Assembly (NCBI GenBank): GCA_017161075.1 | Contig: CP046174.1 | Coordinates: 2,666,001 to 2,730,000 of the forward strand | Length of the DNA stretch: 64,000 nucleotides | From: Erysipelotrichaceae bacterium 66202529 | Lineage (GTDB): Bacteria > Bacillota_I > Bacilli_A > Erysipelotrichales > Erysipelotrichaceae | Direction: 5' to 3' | Shown: positions 15,884 to 25,402 of the stretch, piece after piece | Layout: each line of letters begins with the position of its first letter | Numbering within the stretch: the first letter of the stretch is position 1 | Translations under genes and position numbers: made by a program | Notes under the pieces: model-generated | The model's database searches: none | What the model was told of the DNA's origin: nothing | Seen by the model: the letters and a program-made list of their open reading frames with translations, nothing else

Positions 15884-18469
15884 CTACTTTGCCTCATACC
15901 AGCTCTTGCCGATATTCGCCTCGGCAATCAATGGCACACGCAGCGTCATCGCTTGCTGCATGCCTTCCTCTACAATGCTCTTCATCTGTTCCAGCTCATC
16001 CTCCCAGACATCGAAAATAAGCTCATCATGAATCTGCAGAATCATGCGGGATTTCACCTGTTCCCTGCGCATTCTTTCAAAAATTTGAATCATGGCCAGC
16101 TTAATCAGATCGGCAGCACTTCCCTGGATTGGTGCATTCATGGCAGCACGTTTTCCAAATTCCCGCATCATATAATTCTTATCACTGATTTCCTTGATAT
16201 AGCGGCGGCGGTTAAACAGTGTTTTCACATAGCCGTTTTCCTCACAGAATTGAATGGTAGAATCCATGAAGCTCTTAATGTTCGGGTAGGATGCGAAGTA
16301 TTTATCAATGAAGGCATGTGCTTCCTTTCGAGAAATCCCCAGTTGCTCACTGAGTCCGAAATCGCTTTGTCCGTATACAATTCCGAAATTGACCGTTTTG
16401 GCACTTCTACGCATATTCGCATCAACACTGTCATGATCCACATCAAAAATCTGCATTGCGGTTTTCGTATGAATGTCAATACCGTGATTAAAGGCATCGA
16501 TCATCACTTCCTCATCCGCCATGTGTGCCAGCATCCGCAGCTCAATCTGGGAATAATCCGCAGATAACAGGACATGTCCCTCACTTGCGACAAACGCCTT
16601 ACGGATTTCCTTACCTTCCTCATCCCGTACAGATATATTTTGCAGATTTGGTTCGGAGGAGGACAAGCGTCCGGTCTGCGTCTGAATCTGATTAAAAATC
16701 GTATGTATTTTTCCATCCTTCAGCACATGCTTACTCAAGCCGACTGCATAGGTGGAATATATTTTCTGATACTTGCGATGCTCCAGCAGCAAGGGGATGA
16801 TCGGATGCTGCTTTGCGAGTTTTTCCAGCACATCCGCTGCAGTGCTTCGTTTCTTTCCGGCTTTTAAGCCCAGCTCATCGTATAAAATCTGTGCCAACTG
16901 CTTGGGGGAATTGATATTGAATTCCATCCCAGCCATTTCATAGATCTGTGCACTCAGCGTATCGATTTTATCGCTCGTTGCTCTGGCTATTTCATCCAGC
17001 GTGGAAAGACTGGTCACGACCCCTTCTTTTTCCATTGCATATAATACATGGGTCAGCGGCATTTCTATTGTATCAAACAGCTCCTTCATTTCCATTTCCT
17101 TCAAGGAAGCATCCAGCTCACTGACCAGATCCTGTAAATGATCAGCCTGCAGCATCGCATAGCGTGCCGCCTCATCAAGGTCCACCAGCTTGCCCTTCCC
17201 CTTTTTGCCGAATACATTATCCTTCAGCAGACTGCGGTCAAACTGATATTTTTCTGCCAGCTTATCATAATCCGACAGTGTGCCATCCACTAGAAATGCT
17301 GCAATCATGACATCAAACTTTACATCAGCGAATTCAATTCCGTTTTTATGCAGGGCATGATAGAAGTTTTTCGCATCATACACCGCCTTGCCGTTTTCTT
17401 CCTTCAGCCATGCAAGAAAGCGAGTATCAGCGAGTGCATCCTGCAGCTCAATATATTCTGTTTGCTCCTTGAGACTGACGGCAAAGCCATACAGCACAGC
17501 ATCGTAATAGCTTTCATTATCCACATTTGCATAAACGAGGGCTCCATCCTGCAGAAGCTTGGATGATATCTGCTTGACAACGCTGCGGCTGCCTTCCTTT
17601 TTCACTTCCCGTGTGTCCATTGTATCCTTTACAAAGCTTTTCATTTCATACTTCACAAAGAAATCATGCAGCGCCTCAGTCGGCTCCTGTAACAGCATAG
17701 CTTCAAAGGGAAGTGGTATTTCCGCATCCACCTTTATGGTCGCAAGATACTTGGAAAGAAACGCCTTTTCCTTATCCGTTTCCAGCTTTTCCCTCAGCTT
17801 GCCCTTGATTTCATCAATATGTGCATACACATTATCCACGGTTTCATATTCACTCAGCAGCTTTAAGGCCGTTTTTTCTCCGATGCCCTTTACACCCGGT
17901 ATATTATCTGCAGTATCCCCCATCAGCGCCTTTAAATCAATAATCTGAGAAGGTACGATTCCCATAGCTTCCTTCAGCTTCGCTTCATCCATGACCTCCA
18001 TCTCCGTGATGCCCTTTTTCATTAGATAGACATCCGTCGTCGGATCGATCAGCTGCAGCAGATCGCGGTCACTGGATAAGATATGTATTTCCACATCCGG
18101 ATACTTTTTCGCCATGCTTCCGATAATATCATCCGCTTCGATACCCTCACATTCATAGCGCTTCATACCATAGGCATCCAGGAATTCTCTGGCAATCGGA
18201 AACTGTACGATCAGCTCCTGATCCAGCTCTTTTCTGGTACCCTTATATTCTGTATACGTCTCATGGCGGAAGGTCGGCTTGCCTGCATCCCATGCGACCA
18301 GCACTGCATCCGGCTCCACCATGGACAACGCCTTGTTGATCATCGTAATAAAGCCATATACTGCATTGGTTGGTATACCATTGCTCGTTTTCATCATTCT
18401 TCCATATACTGTCGCGTAGTAAGCGCGAAACAGCATGGAATTTCCATCAATCAGTAAAAGTTTTTTCAT
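15884..18469 (-). CDS. polA: DNA polymerase I
   Basis: 861 residues; fills gaps and removes RNA primers in replication and repair. The N-terminal 5'-nuclease domain (to ~290) has DGNSMLFRAYYA, ECEGIEADDIIG and the H3TH region GVKGIGEKTALKLL. The middle region (~300-470) has the 3'-5' exonuclease fold but lacks the catalytic Asp/Glu: the first motif position reads GALVYANVDNES with no DxE. Proofreading is therefore probably absent, as in several Bacillus-type Pol I. The polymerase domain has motif A SADYSQIELRMLAHM, motif B RRSAKTVNFGIVYG and motif C QIHDELIFDV. The start has a GGAGGAA site. Confidence 0.97.
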   Translation of the reverse strand: MKKLLLIDGNSMLFRAYYATVYGRMMKTSNGIPTNAVYGFITMINKALSMVEPDAVLVAWDAGKPTFRHETYTEYKGTRKELDQELIVQFPIAREFLDAYGMKRYECEGIEADDIIGSMAKKYPDVEIHILSSDRDLLQLIDPTTDVYLMKKGITEMEVMDEAKLKEAMGIVPSQIIDLKALMGDTADNIPGVKGIGEKTALKLLSEYETVDNVYAHIDEIKGKLREKLETDKEKAFLSKYLATIKVDAEIPLPFEAMLLQEPTEALHDFFVKYEMKSFVKDTMDTREVKKEGSRSVVKQISSKLLQDGALVYANVDNESYYDAVLYGFAVSLKEQTEYIELQDALADTRFLAWLKEENGKAVYDAKNFYHALHKNGIEFADVKFDVMIAAFLVDGTLSDYDKLAEKYQFDRSLLKDNVFGKKGKGKLVDLDEAARYAMLQADHLQDLVSELDASLKEMEMKELFDTIEMPLTHVLYAMEKEGVVTSLSTLDEIARATSDKIDTLSAQIYEMAGMEFNINSPKQLAQILYDELGLKAGKKRSTAADVLEKLAKQHPIIPLLLEHRKYQKIYSTYAVGLSKHVLKDGKIHTIFNQIQTQTGRLSSSEPNLQNISVRDEEGKEIRKAFVASEGHVLLSADYSQIELRMLAHMADEEVMIDAFNHGIDIHTKTAMQIFDVDHDSVDANMRRSAKTVNFGIVYGQSDFGLSEQLGISRKEAHAFIDKYFASYPNIKSFMDSTIQFCEENGYVKTLFNRRRYIKEISDKNYMMREFGKRAAMNAPIQGSAADLIKLAMIQIFERMRREQVKSRMILQIHDELIFDVWEDELEQMKSIVEEGMQQAMTLRVPLIAEANIGKSWYEAK

Positions 18470-18547
18470 CGGGGTTCCTCCATACGTTCTTATTTTACCA
18501 CAGTTTTTGCTTCTTAGAAGAAGGATGCCTGATTATTTTCTCTTCTC

Positions 18548-18576
18548 AAAAGAAAAAGGTCTGGTTATGACCTTTA
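18548..18576 (-). terminator. Terminator of the ZnuA-like gene
   Basis: On the minus strand AAAGGTC-ataacca-GACCTTT is followed by a T-rich tract. The upstream arm overlaps the TAA stop codon of the gene. Confidence 0.75.
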
Positions 18577-19530
18577 GGATGCTATAGATTCCAGTGCTTT
18601 CAGATTGTCATACATAATGGTCAGATAATCCTTGCTTGCTTTTTGATCCGCACTGGTGATACTGGATAGATTGTTCAGATTCACCGGAATCAGTGCCAGC
18701 TCATCAATCAGCTGCTGCTGCAGCTTTTTCATATCGTCCGGCAGATTCTGCTCGATTGCGATATAGCGGACATGGTCGCTCTTAATGCGTTTTTTAATCG
18801 CCGCCAGCTGGTCGCTTGTCGGCAGTGCCCCGTATTTGGACAAGGTTACCGGATATACCTTAATTCCATAGGATTTCTGCCAGTTTCCAAAGGAAGGTGT
18901 CATCGATACAAAGCTGATGCTCATCTTTCCGTCGGGGATGGCCTGAAAATCGGCATCCAGCCGAGCCAGATCAAGCTCCACCGCATCATAGTTTTCATCG
19001 AAGATATCCTTATACTGAGGATATTTCTGTACCAGATAGTCACGAATATCACTTGCCATACTGGTCATGGCCACCGGATCCATCCACAGCATGGGATCAG
19101 CGTCATAGGTATCCAGATTGGCGAATTCCTCTCCCTCATAATACGGGCCTTCAGTTCCGGCAGTCACGCCGTCAATCGTCGTTGAGGTATAGCGTTCAAA
19201 TTTATAAATCGCACTTTTAGTCGCAAGATCCACCATATCCACACCGGTATTTCGGATATCATCCACATACAGATCCATATATGGCTCCAGCCCGCCAATA
19301 TAAAACAGTGCATCGCTGTCCTCCAGGGTATCCTTAAAGCTGGCTTTGATCTGCGCACGCTGTATCATTGTATTTTCTGTAATGTTTGTTACCGTTACAT
19401 CTTCACCGCCAATTCTTTTGACCAGATATTGGACAGGATATACGGTTGTGGCGATGCTTGGCTTTTTCTCTTCACAGCCGCTGACAAGAACCAGCGCCAG
19501 AATAGAAACAAGAAATAACTTTATCTTCAT
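18574..19530 (-). CDS. ZnuA/cluster 9-like lipoprotein lacking metal-ligand histidines
   Basis: 318 residues from 19530, chosen for its GGGAGG ribosome site. The lipobox LALVLVSGC predicts a membrane-anchored lipoprotein. The overall pattern follows metal-binding (cluster A-I) ABC transporter proteins: YPVQYLVKRIGGEDVTVTNI, ALFYIGGLEPYMD, DPMLWMDPVAMTSMASDI, a long linker helix, and IAIEQNLPDDMKKLQQQL. Yet the expected ligands are gone: the PHxYEP His is replaced (TENTMIQRAQ), the DPHxWLDP His is Met, and the third His position reads TPSFGNW. No permease or ATPase gene is adjacent. It may bind something other than free zinc or manganese, or act as a sensor. Confidence 0.75.
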   Translation of the reverse strand: MKIKLFLVSILALVLVSGCEEKKPSIATTVYPVQYLVKRIGGEDVTVTNITENTMIQRAQIKASFKDTLEDSDALFYIGGLEPYMDLYVDDIRNTGVDMVDLATKSAIYKFERYTSTTIDGVTAGTEGPYYEGEEFANLDTYDADPMLWMDPVAMTSMASDIRDYLVQKYPQYKDIFDENYDAVELDLARLDADFQAIPDGKMSISFVSMTPSFGNWQKSYGIKVYPVTLSKYGALPTSDQLAAIKKRIKSDHVRYIAIEQNLPDDMKKLQQQLIDELALIPVNLNNLSSITSADQKASKDYLTIMYDNLKALESIAS

Positions 19531-19786
19531 AGAGCCTGCCTCCCTAAGCAATATTATAACATGATATCCAATCCCGGTACAGTGTCCTGTGAAAATGTGA
19601 CCTGTAGTTCATGTATCCGTTCGTAAGATCCTGAAGGTAAGGAGCCCGGTAGCTAATAGAATCTGCAGGAATGTTTTATGAATGCAGTATTCTTTAGAAA
19701 AAGCTCCCTGTGAATCCAGTATCCTTTGTGGGATTAGACATCGCGTAATCGGTTGTATCACACTCTATGAGTATAGCATATTTTCT

Positions 19787-20563
19787 TTAGGGACGCCTAC
19801 TTTTTTTCTCATCGCCAAATTTATGCTTCAGCCAATCCTGTTCCTCAATCCAGCCCCTTTTGTATTTCAATATATTTCTACGTCCCCGATACAGATCAAG
19901 GGAATCATTTAGAATAGGCTCATACGATACAGGATGCAGCCGGCGGTAATGATAAAACTGCAGCTGTGTCAGTGGAAGCGAGCGCCAGGACAGAACGATC
20001 TGAAGCAGAAGGAACAGCAAAACGACCCATGCACTGGCACCCTGCAGCAGATGGTAATGTAGAACAGCCACCATAGTAAGAAGCGAGCAGAGCAGCATGG
20101 CGCGTTCTGCCTGCCGGTAATGCAGAAAGCAGTGAAAAAAGGTCTGCAGCAGGCGTCCCCCATCCAGCGGGAAGATCGGCAGCAGATTAAACATTAAAAT
20201 TGAGGCATTGATCGTATGCAGATAGGAGGCAAAGGCAACAGACAAAATGCCCTTCCATACCAAAAAACGAAACAGCGTCGGAAATACAACATGCATCAAC
20301 GGCCCGGCGGAAATGATGATGACCTCCTTTATCAGTGAGCCATGTCCGATATGTGATATGGTTGCGGCCAGTCCAAAGGGATACACCGTTACCTTTTCAA
20401 TCGGATAACGAAAGAGAATGGCACATGCAATATGTGCCATCTCATGAAGTGTCAGCATGGTAAAAATCCATCCAATCAGTCTGGCTACTCTCAGATAGGG
20501 GAGCAAAAGCAGATACGGCAGCCAGAGCAGGGAAATCCGTACGTGCAGATTACGAAAATGCAT
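19787..20563 (-). CDS. spoIVFB: Site-2 type membrane metalloprotease (SpoIVFB family)
   Basis: 258 residues with several membrane helices. The zinc motif HEMAHIACA (HExxH, residues ~41-49) and the distal LLPIFPLDGGRLLQ (third ligand Asp, ~127-140) are those of M50 intramembrane proteases. In spore formers SpoIVFB cleaves pro-sigma-K in the mother cell during sporulation, held in check by SpoIVFA. The gene overlaps the SpoIVFA-like gene by 14 nt and lies beyond minCD, matching the order known from Bacillus. It therefore supports a spore-forming host, although this protease family also has other roles. Confidence 0.85.
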   Translation of the reverse strand: MHFRNLHVRISLLWLPYLLLLPYLRVARLIGWIFTMLTLHEMAHIACAILFRYPIEKVTVYPFGLAATISHIGHGSLIKEVIIISAGPLMHVVFPTLFRFLVWKGILSVAFASYLHTINASILMFNLLPIFPLDGGRLLQTFFHCFLHYRQAERAMLLCSLLTMVAVLHYHLLQGASAWVVLLFLLLQIVLSWRSLPLTQLQFYHYRRLHPVSYEPILNDSLDLYRGRRNILKYKRGWIEEQDWLKHKFGDEKKSRRP

Positions 20564-21125
20564 CGCTTACCTTAATTTTCTCATTATCCTTTAAGGCCGT
20601 AATCGTAACATAGCTGTCAACGGTACCAATCACAGCCTCCTTGAGAATACGGTCATCCTGGTTCACCTTCACATCATTGAGATGTCCGTAATTCACAACA
20701 ACGCCATTGTCCTGCTTGATACTGACCATGCTTTTACCATCCGCCTGCTTCTGTACATGAAGCACGACACCTGCAAAGCCGCTGGTTGCCTGATTGGTGC
20801 CGTTGGAATAGTGATCATCCTTCAGCAGTGTATATGCCGAAGATGTACTGACCGGTGTATCCTTTAAGGAAAACCAGTTCTCAAAGGGCAGCCAGCTCCC
20901 CAGATCTTCCAGCTTGAATTGTTGGATAACAGCCGGCATTTTCACCAGATTCAGCTTCTGATTGAGCAGCAGAGCCAGTACGACGACACAGATACACATC
21001 ATGAGCATTACCATATGATAGAACATACGAAACAGGATGAACGGACGCTGCTTCTGTTCTCCTGCTCCTGCCCCGCCAAATCTGCGGCCTCTGATGCGTT
21101 TTCTTACTCTTCTTAAATCGTCCAT
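20550..21125 (-). CDS. spoIVFA: SpoIVFA-like membrane protein with degenerate M23 (LytM) domain
   Basis: 191 residues from 21125, where AGGAGGG precedes the ATG; an earlier start is not supported. The N terminus is very basic (RRVRKRIRGRRFGG), followed by one membrane segment (residues ~40-60) and an extracytoplasmic domain that ends as an M23-like fold (GFAGVVLHVQKQADGKSMVSIKQDNGVVVNYGHLNDVKV). Active M23 enzymes need HxxxD and HxH; only the single His of YGHL remains, so it is probably not a hydrolase. SpoIVFA anchors and inhibits SpoIVFB. Placement directly before the spoIVFB-like gene supports the call. Confidence 0.78.
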   Translation of the reverse strand: MDDLRRVRKRIRGRRFGGAGAGEQKQRPFILFRMFYHMVMLMMCICVVVLALLLNQKLNLVKMPAVIQQFKLEDLGSWLPFENWFSLKDTPVSTSSAYTLLKDDHYSNGTNQATSGFAGVVLHVQKQADGKSMVSIKQDNGVVVNYGHLNDVKVNQDDRILKEAVIGTVDSYVTITALKDNEKIKVSDAFS

Positions 21126-21421
21126 ATCATCCCTCCTGCTAACACTATATGCAGATGAAGGCTTGATTAGAAGCATCCTCCGGCTTTCCATACACATTTT
21201 CCCGGGGATAGACAGCAACCATCATTCAGCTGTAAAAAAAGGATCTATCCGATACTTCCTTCCCCTGCGGATACATCCTTAATTGTTATGTGTGCGTTCT
21301 ATACAGCCTGCGATACAAGGCTCTCTTATGTACAGGACTTTCCATGCATACGTGCTGCAGCCAGTATACTGTTATCAATATTAACAGCAGGAGATGGCGG
21401 ACATCCAATATGTACTCTGTG

Positions 21422-22543
21422 CTACTGCACGACCTCATCATCCGCTTCCACTGCATTTCCATACAGCTTGCGGTCGTTTCTTTTCTCATAAACCTCCATC
21501 ATGGTTTTGATGGCAATAGCTGCCGGTACACTGACCATGATTCCCACAGCGCCGGAAATCACTCCGCCAGCAAAAACAGCAAACAGGGTCACAAGCGGCC
21601 CCATTGCACTGCGCTTTTCATGTACCAGCGGTGAAATGACATAAGCATCCACATTGGACAGAATCATAATACCGATGATCAGCGCAACGATATTGCTCGG
21701 CGGCAGTGTCAGTGCGGTTATAATACCAATGCTGTTGGCAATCGTACCACCCAGATAGGGGATGATGACACCAAAGGAGGTCAGCAAGCCGATAATCAGC
21801 CAGTCCTGATGCCCGATCATGAAGTAAAACGCACTGTATTCCACAAATTTAATCAGCATCAGAATAATCAGGGATTTCAGATACACCGTGACATTCTGAT
21901 CGATTTCATGCAGATATACATCGCTGTTTTTAAAAAACAGATGGATAAATTTTCGCAATCCCAGCTTGATCCTGTCAAAATCAAACAGCATATAAATCGC
22001 AATAATAATGGAAAACAGAATATTGGTCACCATGTTCAGCACCGTATTCATCAGTCCCGGCAGGCTGGAAACAAGCTGCGGCACCCAGTCATCATAGGAT
22101 TGCAGCATATTTACAATGTTATTGGTGATGCTGTTTACCAAAGAGAAATCCTTCATATTCCCCAGTGTCTTGATTTTGTTGGATATCCATACAACACCGT
22201 CAATCATGCTTGTCATAAATTCATTGATTTTATCATACAGCACCGGCATCAGCATAACCAGCATGACAATCAGAAACACCAGTACACAGACCCACAAGGC
22301 GATAATGGAGAAATTTTTCGAAATGCCCTTTTTCTCCAGAAATTCCACAAGCGGATGCATAACATAAGCCAGCACAAAGCCGATGACGAACGGCTGCATA
22401 ACGGAACGCAGTATTCCTGCCCAGCTTCCCCACACGACCTGTGTTTTGATTAACAGAAACAAAATCAGAAGCACACAGATCACCTTGCACAGCGTATAGA
22501 TGGAAAATCGCTGATCTATTCTTTTAAATAGTTTTTTTAACAT
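21422..22543 (-). CDS. AI-2E/PerM family transporter
   Basis: 373 residues with about eight membrane helices: pairs near the N terminus (CVLLILFLLIKTQ; VMQPFVIGFVLAYVMHPLVEFLEKKG) and a run in the C-terminal half (LIIGLLTSFGVIIPYLGGTIANSIGIITAL; PLVTLFAVFAGGVISGAVGIMVSVPAAIAIKTMME). The HPLVEFLEKKGI and PYLGG motifs are those of the AI-2E/PerM (YtvI-like) family, whose substrates vary (autoinducer, sodium/proton exchange in some members). It sits between minD and the spoIVF genes, a place where other Firmicutes have no such gene. The ribosome site (GGTGGCG) is weak. Confidence 0.85.
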   Translation of the reverse strand: MLKKLFKRIDQRFSIYTLCKVICVLLILFLLIKTQVVWGSWAGILRSVMQPFVIGFVLAYVMHPLVEFLEKKGISKNFSIIALWVCVLVFLIVMLVMLMPVLYDKINEFMTSMIDGVVWISNKIKTLGNMKDFSLVNSITNNIVNMLQSYDDWVPQLVSSLPGLMNTVLNMVTNILFSIIIAIYMLFDFDRIKLGLRKFIHLFFKNSDVYLHEIDQNVTVYLKSLIILMLIKFVEYSAFYFMIGHQDWLIIGLLTSFGVIIPYLGGTIANSIGIITALTLPPSNIVALIIGIMILSNVDAYVISPLVHEKRSAMGPLVTLFAVFAGGVISGAVGIMVSVPAAIAIKTMMEVYEKRNDRKLYGNAVEADDEVVQ

Positions 22544-22611
22544 AACGCCACCATACTTTCACTTCTCTATTCTACCATGATGGCGAAAAAAAAACCAGAG
22601 AAGCGTGGGTG

Positions 22612-23388
22612 TTACCCAAACAGCTTCTGCAGGAATTTCTTTTCACGATATTTCGGCAGGGGACAGCGCTGTCCCAGCATACGCTTCACGATACAATCAA
22701 AGCAGCTGTAGGTCTGCGTATCCCGCTGCAGGGCAACCGGCTTGCCGTGATTGTTGGAGCGCAGCATGTTTTCATCATCGAAGACATAGCCCAGAAAGTC
22801 TATGGACAGCCACTGCTTGGCTTCCTCCAGAGATACACTGATTCCGCGCTCCATATGATGTACATTCATGCGGTTGACGATAAAGGAGATATGCTCCATC
22901 CCCTCTTTCATGAGGATACCGATAATCCGGTCTGCATCCTGCAGAGCCGTGACATCCAGCGTCGTTACAACCACTGCTTTCTTCACACAGGCAATCGAAT
23001 GCACAAAGCCGCTTTCGATTCCTGCTGGTGTATCCAGCAGGATATAATCAAACTGAGTTTTCAGCTCATCCACAACGATTTTTAAATCCTCGCCGTGAAA
23101 ATACTGAATATGTATGGTTTTACATGCCGGAAGCAGATACAGATTTTCCTGCCGCTTATCCCGGATCATCGCATTTGCAAGGGTACAGCGTCCCTCCATC
23201 ACATCCTTCAGGTCATAGATAACACGATTTTCCAATCCCAGCATAACATCCAGGTTTTTCAATCCCAGATCCACGTCGATCAGACAGACCTTATAGCCCT
23301 TCTGCGCCAGAACCATGCCGATATTGATACAGACGCTGCTTTTTCCAACGCCGCCTTTTCCGGAAGTAATTGCTATTGCCTCTCCCAC
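22612..23388 (-). CDS. minD: Septum-site determining ATPase MinD
   Basis: 258 residues, starting at GTG 23388 with GGAGGAG upstream. MinD is a membrane-associated ParA/MinD ATPase that recruits MinC to block division away from mid-cell. The deviant Walker A SGKGGVGKSS is at residues 8-17, DVDLGLKNLDVMLGLENR near 39, LLDTPAGIESG near 117, and the C-terminal membrane-targeting region ends in an amphipathic basic stretch (KYREKKFLQKLFG). The start lies inside the end of minC (16-nt overlap), so the two are translationally coupled. Confidence 0.95.
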   Translation of the reverse strand: MGEAIAITSGKGGVGKSSVCINIGMVLAQKGYKVCLIDVDLGLKNLDVMLGLENRVIYDLKDVMEGRCTLANAMIRDKRQENLYLLPACKTIHIQYFHGEDLKIVVDELKTQFDYILLDTPAGIESGFVHSIACVKKAVVVTTLDVTALQDADRIIGILMKEGMEHISFIVNRMNVHHMERGISVSLEEAKQWLSIDFLGYVFDDENMLRSNNHGKPVALQRDTQTYSCFDCIVKRMLGQRCPLPKYREKKFLQKLFG

Positions 23389-23939
23389 ATTCTCTCCTCC
23401 TTATATTTCTTCATTTCCAAATGTCTGCACTCATAATAGACTTTACAGGGCGCAAAGGATGTCATATTTTGGAAATGTGTATCACAAATCCGCACATTTC
23501 CATCCATGCGAGAGGCACACAGCACGCAGTCCTCATGCAGCAGATCCACACTTCCCTGCACACTGCCCAGGACATACAGCGATTCACTGCTGGTCACAAA
23601 TGCCTGCTTGCGGATGCTGCCCAGCAGCAACAGCGGTTCATGGAAGCGATAATGCTCGCCGCCTCTTAAATCCTCTTCCAGAATGCGCCTGTTTTTCTCC
23701 TGCGGCAGTGCGTTGATGCCGGCAATCAGCGTATGGCAGTCCGCACACAGGTGGAATAGCTCCTGTACATGCTGGGGCTTCATGCCGTCAATATGAAAAA
23801 AAGCCTCAAAATACTGTCCGTTTTTGTTGTGACAGAAGTTGAGTCTTTCTCTTAGCTGTTGGAAAAATGCAGCAGCATCGTCATACTGCGCATAAATATG
23901 ATAGGCGTCATTTATTCCTTTGATTTTAATCTGAACCAT
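23373..23939 (-). CDS. minC: Septum inhibitor MinC
   Basis: 188 residues. MinC prevents FtsZ ring assembly away from mid-cell and is placed by MinD. The N-terminal domain is divergent; the C-terminal beta-helix domain is recognisable from LRGGEHYRFHEPLLLLGSIRKQAFVTSSESLYVLGSVQGSVD (residues ~93-134), where the Gly-rich pattern normally contacts MinD. It is a little shorter than typical MinC (~220). Position between mreD and minD is the conserved Firmicute order. It overlaps mreD by 28 nt. Confidence 0.88.
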   Translation of the reverse strand: MVQIKIKGINDAYHIYAQYDDAAAFFQQLRERLNFCHNKNGQYFEAFFHIDGMKPQHVQELFHLCADCHTLIAGINALPQEKNRRILEEDLRGGEHYRFHEPLLLLGSIRKQAFVTSSESLYVLGSVQGSVDLLHEDCVLCASRMDGNVRICDTHFQNMTSFAPCKVYYECRHLEMKKYKEERMWERQ

Positions 23940-24466
23940 TCTACCTTTTCCCCTTTTCGTATACGGAGTGCTTTCATTTCCAGATAGTCGTCCTTGATAC
24001 GAATGAGGAATACGATAACCATAACGAGAATCGCATTGGCAAGCAGTGTCATAAGCTCATAACGCTCCGCCCACAGCATCAGCGACATACTGGTAATTCT
24101 TTGAAAGTTCATATAGCAGTATATCAGAAGATCCTTGACGAATATTGTCACAATACAGAGAACCAGCGATTCAATCATCGTTTCCGTCATATGCTTGCTC
24201 CAAAGCTGCAAAAGACATGCGACGATGGTGAAGATGATGGCATAGATCAAAAAGGTATTTGCGAAACAGAAGTCATAGATCATGCCGCAGCCAAAGGCAA
24301 ACAGGCAGGAATCGAGAAAGCTGAATTTACGGATGGTCAGCACCATTGCACAGAAGCCTAGATTTGGAATAAACAGCAGATCGTTGATCAGATAGCTGTT
24401 GGGAAAAATCACTGTGAGAATTTCATCGATCAGAAAGCAGATAATGACAAAGACGATATGCGCCAT
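23912..24466 (-). CDS. mreD: Rod-shape determining protein MreD
   Basis: 184 residues, about five or six membrane helices (for example IVFVIICFLIDEILTVIF and FLIYAIIFTIVACLLQLW). MreD is an integral membrane part of the cell-elongation complex and is poorly conserved; the call rests on hydrophobic topology, length, and position right after mreC (2-nt gap). The C terminus (RIRKGEKVEWFRLKSKE) is basic and cytoplasmic. Confidence 0.85.
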   Translation of the reverse strand: MAHIVFVIICFLIDEILTVIFPNSYLINDLLFIPNLGFCAMVLTIRKFSFLDSCLFAFGCGMIYDFCFANTFLIYAIIFTIVACLLQLWSKHMTETMIESLVLCIVTIFVKDLLIYCYMNFQRITSMSLMLWAERYELMTLLANAILVMVIVFLIRIKDDYLEMKALRIRKGEKVEWFRLKSKE

Positions 24467-24468
24467 GC

Positions 24469-25305
24469 TTACTCATCTCCCTTTTCACCGATGATGCTGA
24501 CAACAGAGAAGGTCTGAAAATCATCGATTGGACGGACATAAATCGTCTGTCCTGTCTGATTGGAAAGGGCCTGCACGCTGTCTACGGTACCGATCAGCAG
24601 TCCACTTGGATAGCCGCCGCCCTTACCGCTCGTTACGACCTGCATTCCCTTTTTGATTTCACTGCTGTCATCAAACAGCAAGACAATATAACAGCCGCGC
24701 TTGACATCATAGCTCTGTAAGACACCAAGAGAGCTTTTCTTTTCATCCAGCAATATCTTGATAGAAGCGGAATTCAGTTTGTCCTCACTGGTCAGCAACT
24801 TGACGACACTTGTATGAGAGGAAACACTCTTGATTTTTCCTACCATGCCATCCGTGCTTTCCACTGCCATGCCAACCTTAATGCCTTCCTTGCTTCCTTT
24901 ATTTATGGTGACTTCATTGTTCCAGGTTGCCTGGTCACGTAAAATGACCTCTGCCCACCTGCGCTCATACTTATCATCACTCGTCTTGATACGCAGGGCA
25001 TCCTCCAGCTCTGCATTCTTTTGTTTAGCATCAATATAAAGTGCCTTATAGGATGGATTTTTACTTAGCTCATAGCGCAGCCGGTCATTTTCCTCCTTCA
25101 CGCTCCATAGGTTCGCAAAATCAGTAAACAGGTTTTTCACCGTCTGTGCCGGGTAATCGATCAGCGCATATTTCAGCATGGTAATGCCGTCATAGCCGAT
25201 ATTACTCGTTACAGAGCCGCTTATGCTCTTTAAAAGGATACCGATGATCACAAAGAACGTGATAACGCCTAAGATAATTTTTTGAAAACGATTCAATTTT
25301 GACAT
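24469..25305 (-). CDS. mreC: Rod-shape determining protein MreC
   Basis: 278 residues. One N-terminal membrane segment (IILGVITFFVIIGILL, residues ~10-25), a coiled-coil (VKEENDRLRYELSKNPSYKALYIDAKQKNAELEDALRI, ~70-108) and a periplasm-side beta-barrel domain with the family segments INKGSKEGIKVGMAV, VVKLLTSEDKLNSASI and GLLIGTVDSV. MreC links the MreB cytoskeleton to wall-synthesis enzymes. In most Firmicutes mreB precedes it; here the 97-nt gap to radC leaves no room for mreB. Confidence 0.93.
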   Translation of the reverse strand: MSKLNRFQKIILGVITFFVIIGILLKSISGSVTSNIGYDGITMLKYALIDYPAQTVKNLFTDFANLWSVKEENDRLRYELSKNPSYKALYIDAKQKNAELEDALRIKTSDDKYERRWAEVILRDQATWNNEVTINKGSKEGIKVGMAVESTDGMVGKIKSVSSHTSVVKLLTSEDKLNSASIKILLDEKKSSLGVLQSYDVKRGCYIVLLFDDSSEIKKGMQVVTSGKGGGYPSGLLIGTVDSVQALSNQTGQTIYVRPIDDFQTFSVVSIIGEKGDE

Positions 25306-25402
25306 ACGCTCACCTATTTCTTAAATGTTTCCCATATATTATATAGGGGAAAGAAAAATAGTTCAATGACAATCTGGCTTTTGTCAAAATCTTAAGAAAA
25401 CT

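Noticed and set aside
25306..25402. Possible hidden or truncated mreB between mreC and radC
   Set aside because: Only 97 nt, with no MreB-like motifs on either strand.
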